IMG/VR virus record: IMGVR_UViG_3300019766_000001
Coordinates: 1-55,858 of that record
Reading direction: 5' to 3' (one strand)
Origin: a virus
DNA length: 55,858 nt
Part shown: piece after piece, positions 35,883-42,986 of the stretch
How the letters are laid out: each line of letters starts with the position of its first letter
Position numbering within the stretch: the stretch's first letter is position 1
The notes under the pieces: model-generated
Told to the model about the DNA's origin: nothing
What the model saw: only the letters and a program-made list of their open reading frames with translations
Database searches by the model: none
Translations under genes and position numbers: made by a program

Positions 35883-36116
35883 CTACCCCTTGGGTTCTTG
35901 GTGCTTTTTAATTTCGCTGTAAAGATCCCGGCTTATCTCCTGCCAATCCATTTCGCCGCAATAACTAATAGACCAGAAATACCGACCTTTTTGCTCTGCT
36001 ATATACAGAAACCCTTCATTATTCCCTGGAAGGCTTGATATAAGAGTTATATCTTCGTTTTCAGGATCTATCACGTCTTGGGCGCCAAAATATTCTATTC
36101 GCTGCTCGTCACTCAT
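35883..36116 (-). CDS. Hypothetical protein, 77 aa
   Basis: Start at 36116 (MSDEQRIEYFGAQDVIDPEN) preferred; the open frame continues to 36233 but crosses a GC-rich hairpin (36165-36170 with 36175-36180). The SD is weak. Beta-rich C-terminus (GFLYIAEQKGRYFWSISYCG). Cotranscribed with the PP-loop gene. Confidence 0.55.
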   Translation of the reverse strand: MSDEQRIEYFGAQDVIDPENEDITLISSLPGNNEGFLYIAEQKGRYFWSISYCGEMDWQEISRDLYSEIKKHQEPKG

Positions 36117-36189
36117 TGCTATATTCACTCTGTTGTTATCATCGGAATAATTGTTGGTCGCAAGCCCGGCGCGTGCCGGGTTGCGGGGT

Positions 36190-36489
36190 TTAGTCGCTTT
36201 GATTGGATTCAATCCAGAAATCATCAGGATCATGCTTGCAGTTATTGATATCTATTAGCTCAATTACCTCGCTAAAGTGACAGCGATCAATTTTTCCGCA
36301 AACATCTAGCCTCATTAAACCGGTTTTAACACACAGCGATTCAATCCATAGCTCACTTCCGCCGCACATCTTTGCGGTCACAGGGCCTGGAAGTGCGTTA
36401 AACTTTGCGATATCTAAAATATCACCCTCTTGAACCTCGTTAACATCATTGGCTGAGCGCGCTCTTTCTTCCGGTGTTGTAATAACCAT
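36190..36489 (-). CDS. Hypothetical protein, 99 aa
   Basis: GGGGAAGGATAGA precedes the ATG. Beta-rich middle with LPGPVTAKMCGGSELWIESLCV and three Cys residues. No family recognised. Followed by a CCCGGC/GCCGGG hairpin in the gap. Confidence 0.62.
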   Translation of the reverse strand: MVITTPEERARSANDVNEVQEGDILDIAKFNALPGPVTAKMCGGSELWIESLCVKTGLMRLDVCGKIDRCHFSEVIELIDINNCKHDPDDFWIESNQSD

Positions 36490-36552
36490 TCTATCCTTCC
36501 CCTATCATTGGAATTCGTACCGCATCTGCATACTGATTTGCCTTAAGCCTTG

Positions 36553-36843
36553 CTACTTGTGAACCGGTTTAAATAACTCGTCAATGTTAAGGTGCTTGAT
36601 ATTCCGCCCCTTCATTGCTTTGGCCATAGATCGAAGGTAAAGGCCCATTCTGTCGATAGCTTCCTCTGGCGTTTCCTGTGCCGGCATATCGCAAAACATC
36701 ATTTCAGCCGTCCATCCATTCCCGTATTTATTCTCAAGGGTTACGTCTGTTTCAAATCCAGTAGAGCCTCTGGTGTCAAGATTTACATGGAAATTGATTC
36801 TAGCCACATCTGCCTGAATTAACTTTGCCTTTATTGTCGTCAT
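36553..36843 (-). CDS. Hypothetical protein, 96 aa
   Basis: Start at 36843 because GAGGTG lies 6 bases upstream, overlapping the end of the KilA-N-like gene. Beta sheet then helix (ARINFHVNLDTRGSTGFETD..., ETPEEAIDRMGLYLRSMAKAM). Reminiscent of small phage proteins with a two-layer fold. Function unknown. Confidence 0.65.
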   Translation of the reverse strand: MTTIKAKLIQADVARINFHVNLDTRGSTGFETDVTLENKYGNGWTAEMMFCDMPAQETPEEAIDRMGLYLRSMAKAMKGRNIKHLNIDELFKPVHK

Positions 36844-36851
36844 GCCGCACC

Positions 36852-37490
36852 TCACAGTTTGCTAATGATTTCTTTCAGATGGTCGTAGTTACGGATAAGG
36901 CTAAGGCGCAGCATCTCGCATAATTTGTGCTCCCAGTCATAGCGCATATGCGTTTGATCAACCGAGGCAAAATCCCAGTCGCCCGCTTTTGAGTCATGGC
37001 TAATAATACGGCCGCGCAACTGTTTGGCGGTCTGGATAAATACGCCCTTGTTATCTTTGCCGTCACGGCCGGGAAGATACTGGTCGATAGCTGCATTAAG
37101 CTTCATAAACTCAGTACCGCCCCGCTCACGGAATTCTAATAGCTTACCCTCTACAAATACCCGGTGTACGTGGGCATGAAATCGTGGGCTGATAGATTCG
37201 GCCGCAAGCATGGCAATGCTTATATGGGCGTAAGTTCTTGTCTTGGCCCCTTTGCCCTCTTTCTTGATAAAGTCTTCTTTCGGGATGTTCCACTCTTCTG
37301 CAGCGGCTTCCTTATATTCAATTAAAGACTTTGAGCCAAGAAACGAGCTCATCTGTAGCGCGGGCTTGCTGTTTGATAGCCGGTAAGCGTTGCCAGCCAT
37401 GAACAAATCATTAAGACATACCCGGCTTCCGTCGGTTTGAGCTCTGACTGTATTGCCAAAGAAATCTACCGATAAAGTATGGTTGCTCAT
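36852..37490 (-). CDS. KilA-N-like DNA-binding protein, 212 aa
   Basis: VDFFGNTVRAQTDGSRVCLNDLFMAG opens the KilA-N fold; SSFLGSKSLIEYKEAAAEE and KGAKTRTYAHISIAMLAAESISPRFHAHVHRVF supply the later part (the G-G-T-W motif is replaced by KTRTYAH). The C-terminal 90 residues (NAAIDQYLPGRDGKDNKGVFI...) may be a second domain. First gene of the leftward cargo operon, next to a strong promoter with an inverted repeat, so probably its regulator. Confidence 0.78.
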   Translation of the reverse strand: MSNHTLSVDFFGNTVRAQTDGSRVCLNDLFMAGNAYRLSNSKPALQMSSFLGSKSLIEYKEAAAEEWNIPKEDFIKKEGKGAKTRTYAHISIAMLAAESISPRFHAHVHRVFVEGKLLEFRERGGTEFMKLNAAIDQYLPGRDGKDNKGVFIQTAKQLRGRIISHDSKAGDWDFASVDQTHMRYDWEHKLCEMLRLSLIRNYDHLKEIISKL

Positions 37491-37503
37491 ATAAAAACAA
37501 TCT

Positions 37504-37582
37504 CCTTCGTGTGAAATCTTATAATAACCGCTCCATTATATTATTTCAAGTAAGCTTTGATGTAATTTCACGTATACGAAGG
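37504..37582 (-). promoter_or_regulatory. Divergent control region with leftward promoter and large inverted repeat
   Basis: On the minus strand TTGAAA (37544-37549) and TATTAT (37521-37526) are 17 bases apart. CCTTCGTGTGAAAT (37504-37517) is mirrored by ATTTCAC (37565-37571) and ACGAAGG (37576-37582), flanking the promoter; the second arm has four extra bases. A looped operator controlling both directions is likely. Confidence 0.7.
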
Positions 37583-37594
37583 TCTAATAAGATA

Positions 37595-37654
37595 TGGTAG
37601 AATAGACAGGAAAAAGAAAACCCGCATCAAAGGAGCGCCAACTCCTAGCGGGTT
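37595..37654 (+). promoter_or_regulatory. Rightward extended -10 promoter and hairpin leader
   Basis: TGG-TAGAAT (37595-37603). The leader forms a long hairpin: AACCCGC (37619-37625) with GCGGGTT (37648-37654) and inner AGGAG (37631-37635) with CTCCT (37642-37646). The sequestered AGGAG is a perfect SD core. No U-tract follows. Confidence 0.55.
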
Positions 37655-37683
37655 AAACATTAGATATGTGAGTGAATTATACA

Positions 37684-38415
37684 ATGACTGTCCGCAAAAT
37701 CACAGACATCAAGTCTGCCTATTCTGTTGTGCCCAATAAAACCGCCACCGATACCAATCTGTCATGGGAAGCAAGAGGAATGCTCTTGTACCTCTATTCC
37801 AAGCCTGAAGACTGGGAGGTGTGTCTTTCCGATCTGGTTAATCAGACTGAAGGATCCCGAAAACATTCCCGCAGAGACTCTTGCAGGGCCATATTAAAGG
37901 AGCTTGAGCAGAACGGTTACATTCAGAAAACTAAGCAGGAAAGAACCAGGGGTAAGTTTACAGGTATTGATATTCAGGTCTGCATTGTACCGTTTACGGA
38001 TTTGCCGTATACGGTTGAACCGTCAACGGTGGATCCAACACAACAAAGTAAAGAAGAAACAAAGTACAGAGAGAACAAAGTAAACATTTCAGACAACGTT
38101 AACCACGTTGATGAATATTCAATCTCTGAATTATGTCCTGAATCATTTGAACATTGTCATGCAATAACATCGGCAATGGTTGAGCTGAAAGAGCAGGGTG
38201 AAAGGTTAACGGTATGCAAGCTAAGACTGGAAGAGTGGGAAACCTGCGAGAATTTAATGATTGATGTTGGTATGGATGATCACTACCAGTTTATATCGGA
38301 CTGGCTGGAGATGTACGGCAGCGGGTTTAAAAAGAAGCCATCACTGCCGAACATTGTTGTAGAAGAGGTTAACGGGGTGCCTTGGGTGCAGTTCTATGAG
38401 ATTGCTATGAATTAA
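37684..38415 (+). CDS. Winged-helix replication/partition-type protein, 243 aa
   Basis: Start at ATG 37684; GTG at 37672 is an alternative. TDTNLSWEARGMLLYLYSKPEDWEVCLSDLVNQ...CRAILKELEQNGYI is the N-terminal winged helix of phage replisome-organiser-like proteins. A polar linker (QQSKEETKYRENKVN) follows, then a helical C-terminus. Located in the cargo block, not with O/P, so it may be a second initiator or a regulator. It starts after a hairpin leader. Confidence 0.75.
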   Translation: MTVRKITDIKSAYSVVPNKTATDTNLSWEARGMLLYLYSKPEDWEVCLSDLVNQTEGSRKHSRRDSCRAILKELEQNGYIQKTKQERTRGKFTGIDIQVCIVPFTDLPYTVEPSTVDPTQQSKEETKYRENKVNISDNVNHVDEYSISELCPESFEHCHAITSAMVELKEQGERLTVCKLRLEEWETCENLMIDVGMDDHYQFISDWLEMYGSGFKKKPSLPNIVVEEVNGVPWVQFYEIAMN

Positions 38416-38593
38416 GGTTACCAACCTCAAGCTCACGCTCTAGCAGGCGCGCCATCTCTTTTAATTTAATGATAACTTCTTCAGGGCTGCCGTCTACCAA
38501 TTGCAGGCTTTGGTGCCTGTCGTTATCCCAGTCAATGCGGATCTCTTTTTTGTTGTCGAATTCATTTGTCCAAATTTTAGCTAATCTAGCCAT
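38405..38593 (-). CDS. Hypothetical protein, 62 aa
   Basis: Small alpha/beta protein (IWTNEFDNKKEIRIDWDND..., EEVIIKLKEMARLLEREL). Overlaps the converging winged-helix gene by 11 bases at the 3' end. The SD (AAAAGGTAATTAACC) supports the start. Function unknown. Confidence 0.62.
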   Translation of the reverse strand: MARLAKIWTNEFDNKKEIRIDWDNDRHQSLQLVDGSPEEVIIKLKEMARLLERELEVGNLNS

Positions 38594-38649
38594 GGTTAAT
38601 TACCTTTTAACTGTTAACGGGGTAGAGTTTTACCAGTGGTACGGTACGG

Positions 38650-39363
38650 CTATGAATTGTTATTGATTCTATATTCTGCCGTCTTGAAATAATTAATGTC
38701 TTTTTCTATCCCTATAAATTCACGGCCTGTATTTACACAGGCAACACCGGTGGTACCGCTGCCCATTGTAAAGTCCAAAACCGTTTCGCCTTCGTTTGTG
38801 TAGGTTTTTATCAGATACTCCATTAGAGCCACTGGTTTTTGGGTGGGATGGAAATTCCCCTTCTGTTTATCGCTGGAAAAGAATTGAACGCTTCTTGGGT
38901 ACCGTTCTGTCGAGTCGTAAAGACTCTTAGATACATCCTTCCCGTAGCATTCGGATTCAACAACTTTTTTCTTTGCCGTACTTCTTTTGTGGTCTTTTGT
39001 TTTCTGCGGGTTATATGTAGGCAGGCTATCGTAAAATACAAGAACTGATTCGTGAGCCCTTAAAGGCATCTTCTTTGCGTTAAAGAATCCTGTCGCATTA
39101 CCTTTCTCCCATACCCAATCATATCGGTACCATTCTGGACAGCTCATAACTAGGGCGCTAGTGAATGGCTGGCTAGCTGTTAAGACTATCGCGCCACCAG
39201 GTTTTATTATCCTTTTTAACTGTATCCACATTAAATCAAGCGGTACCACTGAATCCCATTTGCACTTAGTGGTACCGTAAGGGGGGTCTGTTAATATTAA
39301 ATCGACTGACTTATCAGGTATCCCGATCATTGAATCTATGCAATCGCCGTTTATCAGTTTCAT
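38650..39363 (-). CDS. DNA methyltransferase, beta class (N6A/N4C)
   Basis: 237 aa from the ATG at 39363 (MKLINGDCIDSMIGIPDKSVD). Motif IV DPPYGTTKCKWDS comes first (about residue 32); motif I DFTMGSGTTGVACVNTGREFIGIE comes last (about 205-228). This order defines the beta class. FHPTQKPVALMEYLIKTYTNEGE is the usual lead-in to motif I. It probably protects phage DNA from host restriction. No cognate nuclease nearby. Confidence 0.93.
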   Translation of the reverse strand: MKLINGDCIDSMIGIPDKSVDLILTDPPYGTTKCKWDSVVPLDLMWIQLKRIIKPGGAIVLTASQPFTSALVMSCPEWYRYDWVWEKGNATGFFNAKKMPLRAHESVLVFYDSLPTYNPQKTKDHKRSTAKKKVVESECYGKDVSKSLYDSTERYPRSVQFFSSDKQKGNFHPTQKPVALMEYLIKTYTNEGETVLDFTMGSGTTGVACVNTGREFIGIEKDINYFKTAEYRINNNS

Positions 39364-39412
39364 ATGGCACCATATTGTAAAATTTCCCACAGCTTACCTT
39401 TGATGGCAGTCG

Positions 39413-39421
39413 TGCTACAAT
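39413..39421 (+). promoter_or_regulatory. TGCTACAAT promoter for the connector/tail operon
   Basis: TGC-TACAAT followed by TAGACCAA, identical over 17 bases with the tape-measure promoter (42952-42968). It restarts rightward structural transcription after the cargo block. Confidence 0.65.
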
Positions 39422-39448
39422 TAGACCAAAGTATTGGGAGCTTGATTG

Positions 39449-39937
39449 ATGGCTGTAATTGTTGAAACGGGAAGCGGTGATAACCCTCTGGCTAATAGCT
39501 ATGGTGACGAGGTTGGATTGCAGGATTATGCAGATGCACGGGGCACTGTAATTGCCGGTGATCTATCTCAGTTGCTCATTAGAGCGATGGATTACGCAGA
39601 AACACTAGATTACAAGGGGTCGAAAGTTCAGCCCGGTGTACAGCCTCTACAGCACCCTAGATCAGGCCTGGTAATTGACGGTTACAGCGTGCCTTCTGAC
39701 TCTATTGCTATTGAGATGATTACGGCCCAGTACGTTACGGCTTTATCTATTGATGCTGGCCTTGATCCATTGGCAACAGTTGAGCCTGCGGTTAAACGGG
39801 AAAAAGTTGATGTGCTAGAGGTTGAGTATCAAGACGGGGCAAGTTCTAGCTCTTACAACCCTGAGATCAACCGGGCATATTCCAAGCTAGTTACCGGATC
39901 AGGTGGCGGCAATCAAATCAGCGTGGTACGCGCCTAA
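39449..39937 (+). CDS. Head-tail connector (DnaT-like family), 162 aa
   Basis: ATG at 39449 after GGGAG. ANSYGDEVGLQDYADARGTVIAGDLSQLLIRAMDYAETLDYKGSK and CAL-like SVPSDSIAIEMITAQYVTALS match the phage connector family listed as putative DnaT-like. Overlaps the next gene by one base. Confidence 0.78.
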   Translation: MAVIVETGSGDNPLANSYGDEVGLQDYADARGTVIAGDLSQLLIRAMDYAETLDYKGSKVQPGVQPLQHPRSGLVIDGYSVPSDSIAIEMITAQYVTALSIDAGLDPLATVEPAVKREKVDVLEVEYQDGASSSSYNPEINRAYSKLVTGSGGGNQISVVRA

Positions 39938-40299
39938 TGGCCTTTAATTACACTAAATCAGCCGCTACAGCTCGAAAGCTACTAACCAACTTCGGCCAGG
40001 ATTTAACATTTACCAAGGCCAGTGTTTCAGGCGGACAGGATCAATTTGGCGATCCGTTGCCCGGTACTACTGAGCTAACAGTTACCGGTAAAGGCGTTGC
40101 GCTTGAGTATAAGCGGTCTGAAATTGATGGTACTAACATCGTAATGGGTGATCAGAAGTTAATTCTTGAGGCTACTAACGATGCACCAGAGATTGAAATG
40201 ACGGTTCCGATTCAGGGTAAAACGTTCAGAGTCATGGATGTTATGCCGTTGGAGCCAGCCGGAACCACTGTAATTTATACTTTACAGGTGAGAATCTAA
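39937..40299 (+). CDS. Head-closure/neck protein, 120 aa
   Basis: Beta-rich protein (QDLTFTKASVSGGQDQFGDPLPGTTELTV...GKTFRVMDVMPLEPAGTTVIYTLQV) in the usual position of the head-tail adaptor between connector and gp10-like genes. The fold pattern fits gpFII/gp16-type head-closure proteins. Coupled at both ends. Confidence 0.75.
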   Translation: MAFNYTKSAATARKLLTNFGQDLTFTKASVSGGQDQFGDPLPGTTELTVTGKGVALEYKRSEIDGTNIVMGDQKLILEATNDAPEIEMTVPIQGKTFRVMDVMPLEPAGTTVIYTLQVRI

Positions 40300-40739
40300 T
40301 GGCCAGATCATTTGCTCAACAGATGCAGGACTTTATTGATAATAAAGTCGAGCGGCCTAGTCGTGATATTGTTGCGGCCGCTGGAATTCAAATATTCGCC
40401 AGCGTTATCCAGAGAACTCCGGTAAAGACCGGTCGAGCGCGTGGCAACTGGAATGCTGCAATTAATGAACTAGACGGATCTGTGAGCGAGTCAAAAACAG
40501 AGCAGGCAGCAATGCAGGTAGTTGAGCAGAAAGCCGCTCAGTTAGAATTAGGTGATTCATTCACTCTAACAAACGGTCTGCCCTACATCCGCAAACTAGA
40601 ATACGGCGGATACCCTCAGCCCGGTACGGAGAAAACGGTTAACGGGTTCAGCGCTCAGGCTCCTGCGGGAATGGTAGGTGTGACAGTGACAGAATTTAAA
40701 CGGGCAGTCAGACAGGCGGTGATAGATGAGCGTCGATAG
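40299..40739 (+). CDS. HK97 gp10-like tail-completion protein, 146 aa
   Basis: IQIFASVIQRTPVKTGRARGNWNAAI (T-P-V-K-T-G-R-A-R-x-x-W) and PYIRKLEYGGYPQPG are the characteristic motifs of the HK97 gp10 family. These proteins help join tail to head. Overlaps the tail-terminator gene by 14 bases. Confidence 0.9.
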   Translation: MARSFAQQMQDFIDNKVERPSRDIVAAAGIQIFASVIQRTPVKTGRARGNWNAAINELDGSVSESKTEQAAMQVVEQKAAQLELGDSFTLTNGLPYIRKLEYGGYPQPGTEKTVNGFSAQAPAGMVGVTVTEFKRAVRQAVIDERR

Positions 40740-41139
40740 AGATATAAGAATAGCGCTGTCAAAGCATCTGTTTAACACTCCAGGGCTACCTACCGTAACA
40801 TCATGGGAGGCTGGCAGAACGGTTAAGCCTGTTAATGGCCAAGTTTTTATTCAGGAGTTTATCCTACCTGCAGAAACCGCCCCGGTATCACTCGGAGACA
40901 ACGACCCTAACGAGTACCTAGGTATTTATCAGGTATCCGTATTTGTTCCGGATGGTTATGGTGCTCCCGCAGCGATGGAAGAGGCTGGAAAAATAAAAAG
41001 CCAGTTCTCAAGAGGCACTGAGCTTACAGAAAGCACATCAAGAGTAAGAATCGACAGGATGCCAAGCATAGGCCCTGCGGAAGATAATGGTGCCTGGTGG
41101 ATGTACCCCGTTAGAATTCGTTACCGTGTTATCATATAA
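40726..41139 (+). CDS. Tail terminator-like protein (DUF4128-like), 137 aa
   Basis: IRIALSKHLFNTPGLPTVTSWEAGRTVKPVNGQVFIQEFILPAE, then YQVSVFVPDGYGAPAAMEEAGKI and VRIRYRVII, match the gpU/DUF4128 tail-terminator pattern. It caps the tail tube. Position between gp10-like and tube genes agrees. Confidence 0.82.
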   Translation: MSVDRDIRIALSKHLFNTPGLPTVTSWEAGRTVKPVNGQVFIQEFILPAETAPVSLGDNDPNEYLGIYQVSVFVPDGYGAPAAMEEAGKIKSQFSRGTELTESTSRVRIDRMPSIGPAEDNGAWWMYPVRIRYRVII

Positions 41140-41176
41140 TACCAATGTCGATATTGACTTATTAGAGGTAATTACC

Positions 41177-41539
41177 ATGCCTGCAGTTACAGGTACAACG
41201 CTAAATCAGTCAGGGGTATTTACTCCGACGCAAATTACGCTTGACGGCTCGACAGATACAGTTGTCTTTGATCCGTCAAAAAACCAGGTTTTAACAATTT
41301 TCAACCCTACCGTTGGTGCTGTCGGCCCTGTAACCATTACTGGTGACGCAAATAGTGCGACGTTCCCAGTACCAGGCTCAGATCAGACTGTCGATAATAC
41401 AGTTCCTCTGCAGCTTCACGCCTCTCTGCCAGCAGGTGAGCAAGTATCTGTTAAATTAAATACGATTGAAAATCGGCTTGTTGGTGCCGTAACGCTAGCT
41501 GGCGGCGCAACACTGGTCGCAACATTGGAGGAATTCTAA
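41177..41539 (+). CDS. Ig-like/beta virion protein, 120 aa
   Basis: ATG at 41177 after AGAGGTAATTACC. Entirely beta (VVFDPSKNQVLTIFNPTVGAVGPVTITGD...), Thr/Val/Gly-rich, resembling a single Ig-like or tube-accessory domain. It precedes the tail tube gene and may decorate the tube. No catalytic motifs. Confidence 0.6.
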   Translation: MPAVTGTTLNQSGVFTPTQITLDGSTDTVVFDPSKNQVLTIFNPTVGAVGPVTITGDANSATFPVPGSDQTVDNTVPLQLHASLPAGEQVSVKLNTIENRLVGAVTLAGGATLVATLEEF

Positions 41540-41540
41540 T

Positions 41541-42002
41541 ATGACTGATCAAATCCGCTCATCTGCAGGATCATGTTTTGCATTGACTACCGCGCCGTTT
41601 ATCCCGGCCACTTTCGATCAGTCAGGGTATGAGGCCGGTACTTATCAGATTGTTGGTAATGTAGACCAGATCCCGCAATTTGGCGCAAGCCGTAACACGG
41701 TTACTTTCAATCCTTTGAAAGATATCGATGTTGTAAAAATCAAAGGTTCGCGTGATAACGGCACCATTGATATCTCGCTTGCGTTGGTTGAAGACGATGT
41801 AAGCATCCCTATTCTAGAAGCTGCAGAAGATTCAGACGAATCCTTCTCTTTCTACGCACAAACACAGTCTGGTGCAAAGCGCTATTTTGTCGGCAAGGTA
41901 ATGTCTTTACAGACCACCATCGGCGGCGTTGATGATGTTACCATGGCTAACTTTACGGTTGAGCTGGAGAAAAAGCCATTTAAGGTTCTTCCAACCCCTT
42001 AA
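41541..42002 (+). CDS. Major tail tube protein, 153 aa
   Basis: GSCFALTTAPFIPATFDQSGYEAGTYQIVGNVDQIPQFG and the later KRYFVGKVMSLQTTIGGVDDVTMANFTVELEK are typical of tube proteins of siphoviruses: small beta sandwich with a long loop. Located between terminator and chaperone genes. Followed by a branched terminator-like hairpin that may tune tube versus chaperone levels. Confidence 0.85.
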   Translation: MTDQIRSSAGSCFALTTAPFIPATFDQSGYEAGTYQIVGNVDQIPQFGASRNTVTFNPLKDIDVVKIKGSRDNGTIDISLALVEDDVSIPILEAAEDSDESFSFYAQTQSGAKRYFVGKVMSLQTTIGGVDDVTMANFTVELEKKPFKVLPTP

Positions 42003-42009
42003 TCTAATT

Positions 42010-42067
42010 ATGACTGGATAGGTTGATCACCGAAGGCGTCACACCCTGCGCCGCTCCAGTCATTTTT
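42010..42067 (+). terminator. Branched terminator-like hairpin after the tube gene
   Basis: ATGACTGGA (42010-42018) pairs with TCCAGTCAT (42055-42063), perfect 9 bp, then TTTTT. Inside are GGT/ACC (42021-42031) and GGCG/CGCC (42035-42052), giving a three-way junction with a GAA linker. Partial termination here would raise tube protein over chaperone. Confidence 0.65.
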
Positions 42068-42095
42068 CAGGGTGATTGCTTTGAGGGTAATAGCA

Positions 42096-42608
42096 ATGCA
42101 GTTTAATGAATTATCGTCAATGGTTCGCGCTTCAGAGCCCGAGTCAATGCCTTTTATTGATCATATTACTGGAGAGCCTGCAAAAGACGAAAATGGAGAC
42201 GCCATAGTCTTTATGATTGTTGGCGCAGGATCAAAAGAGCTAAGAGAATCAGTTGTCGAAATAAATCGGCTGGAATCAGAGGGTAACGTCCTTTCCGATG
42301 ATCAGAAACACGCATTGCAAGCAGCCTATGCCGTGACCAGTTATACCGGGTGTCTTCAGGTTGGCGAAAGCCCTCTGGATATCTCTGATAAAAAGAAATT
42401 ATCAGACATGCTTTTAAGTGACCCTAACTTTGAGCTGTTAAATCAGATTTTGAGTTTTGCCGGAAAAAAGCAGGCAAGAGCGATCAGCTCGGTATCATCC
42501 AGAAATACCAAAAACTCGCCTGGCTCCAAGCGACAACGGACGACAAGTGGAAGCCGCGCCAAAAAACAAGAGGCGACAGAAGACCAGGCGACAAGCCGCC
42601 AGTCGTAG
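42096..42608 (+). CDS. Tail assembly chaperone, short form (gpG-like), 170 aa
   Basis: ATG at 42096 after GAGGGTAATAGCA. The N-terminal domain (MQFNELSSMVRASEPESMPF...DKKKLSDMLLSDPNFELLNQIL) fits gpG-type chaperones. In frame 0 the tail is basic and Ser/Arg-rich (SSRNTKNSPGSKRQRTTSG). The slippery A AAA AAG at 42464-42470 lets a fraction of ribosomes move to -1 and make the long form. Confidence 0.85.
   Translation: MQFNELSSMVRASEPESMPFIDHITGEPAKDENGDAIVFMIVGAGSKELRESVVEINRLESEGNVLSDDQKHALQAAYAVTSYTGCLQVGESPLDISDKKKLSDMLLSDPNFELLNQILSFAGKKQARAISSVSSRNTKNSPGSKRQRTTSGSRAKKQEATEDQATSRQS
42464..42470 (+). other. Programmed -1 frameshift site
   Basis: In the zero frame the codons are GGA AAA AAG, so the heptamer A AAA AAG, the most efficient bacterial -1 slippery sequence, is correctly phased. 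The -1 frame is open and coding-like from here to 42904. Confidence 0.85.
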
Positions 42609-42904
42609 AAGGTTATGGACATATTGATGCATGGCTGAATGATATCGGTTTGTGCATGTCTGGCGGTATGGGAATGTCTCCGTTGACCCATCAAGAGGTA
42701 AGGGCAGCAATTGATAATCTGCAGATAGATCCAACACCTGATGAGGTTAGGCTGATAATGGCGATTAGCCGGGAGTATGTTTCATGGTATAACAAGTCAT
42801 CAAATCCGGCCCAAAGAGATCCTACATATAAACATAGCGAGATAGATCAAGCTGCATTGTCTGATGCAATTGACGACGCTTTTGATAGAGCTTTCGATGA
42901 TTAG
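42470..42904 (+). CDS. Tail assembly chaperone, -1 frame extension (gpGT-like)
   Basis: Translating -1 after the slippery site gives KYQKLAWLQATTDDKWKPRQ, then VVEGYGHIDAWLNDIGLCMSGGMGMSPLTHQEVRAAIDNL and a helical C-terminus ending AFDRAFDD. This is the T domain of the G-T fusion that binds the tape measure. An ATG-started frame at 42650 alone would miss about 60 residues, so the frameshift fusion is the likely real product. Confidence 0.82.
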   Translation, partial: AGKSDQLGIIQKYQKLAWLQATTDDKWKPRQKTRGDRRPGDKPPVVEGYGHIDAWLNDIGLCMSGGMGMSPLTHQEVRAAIDNLQIDPTPDEVRLIMAISREYVSWYNKSSNPAQRDPTYKHSEIDQAALSDAIDDAFDRAFDD

Positions 42905-42926
42905 CCCGGAATGACCGGGCTTTTTT
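42903..42926 (+). terminator. Rho-independent terminator
   Basis: AGCCCGG-AATGA-CCGGGCT followed by TTTTTT, overlapping the stop of the chaperone T frame. Next bases ACGTCTG match the terS terminator flank. Confidence 0.9.
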
Positions 42927-42951
42927 ACGTCTGCAACATCATAAACAACAA

Positions 42952-42968
42952 TGCTACAATTAGACCAA
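42952..42968 (+). promoter_or_regulatory. TGCTACAAT promoter for the tape-measure gene
   Basis: TGC-TACAAT plus TAGACCAA, identical to 39413-39429. Gives a short leader ending in AGAGGTGCC before the ATG at 42987. Confidence 0.65.
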
Positions 42969-42986
42969 TTGATTAGAGGTGCCGAT

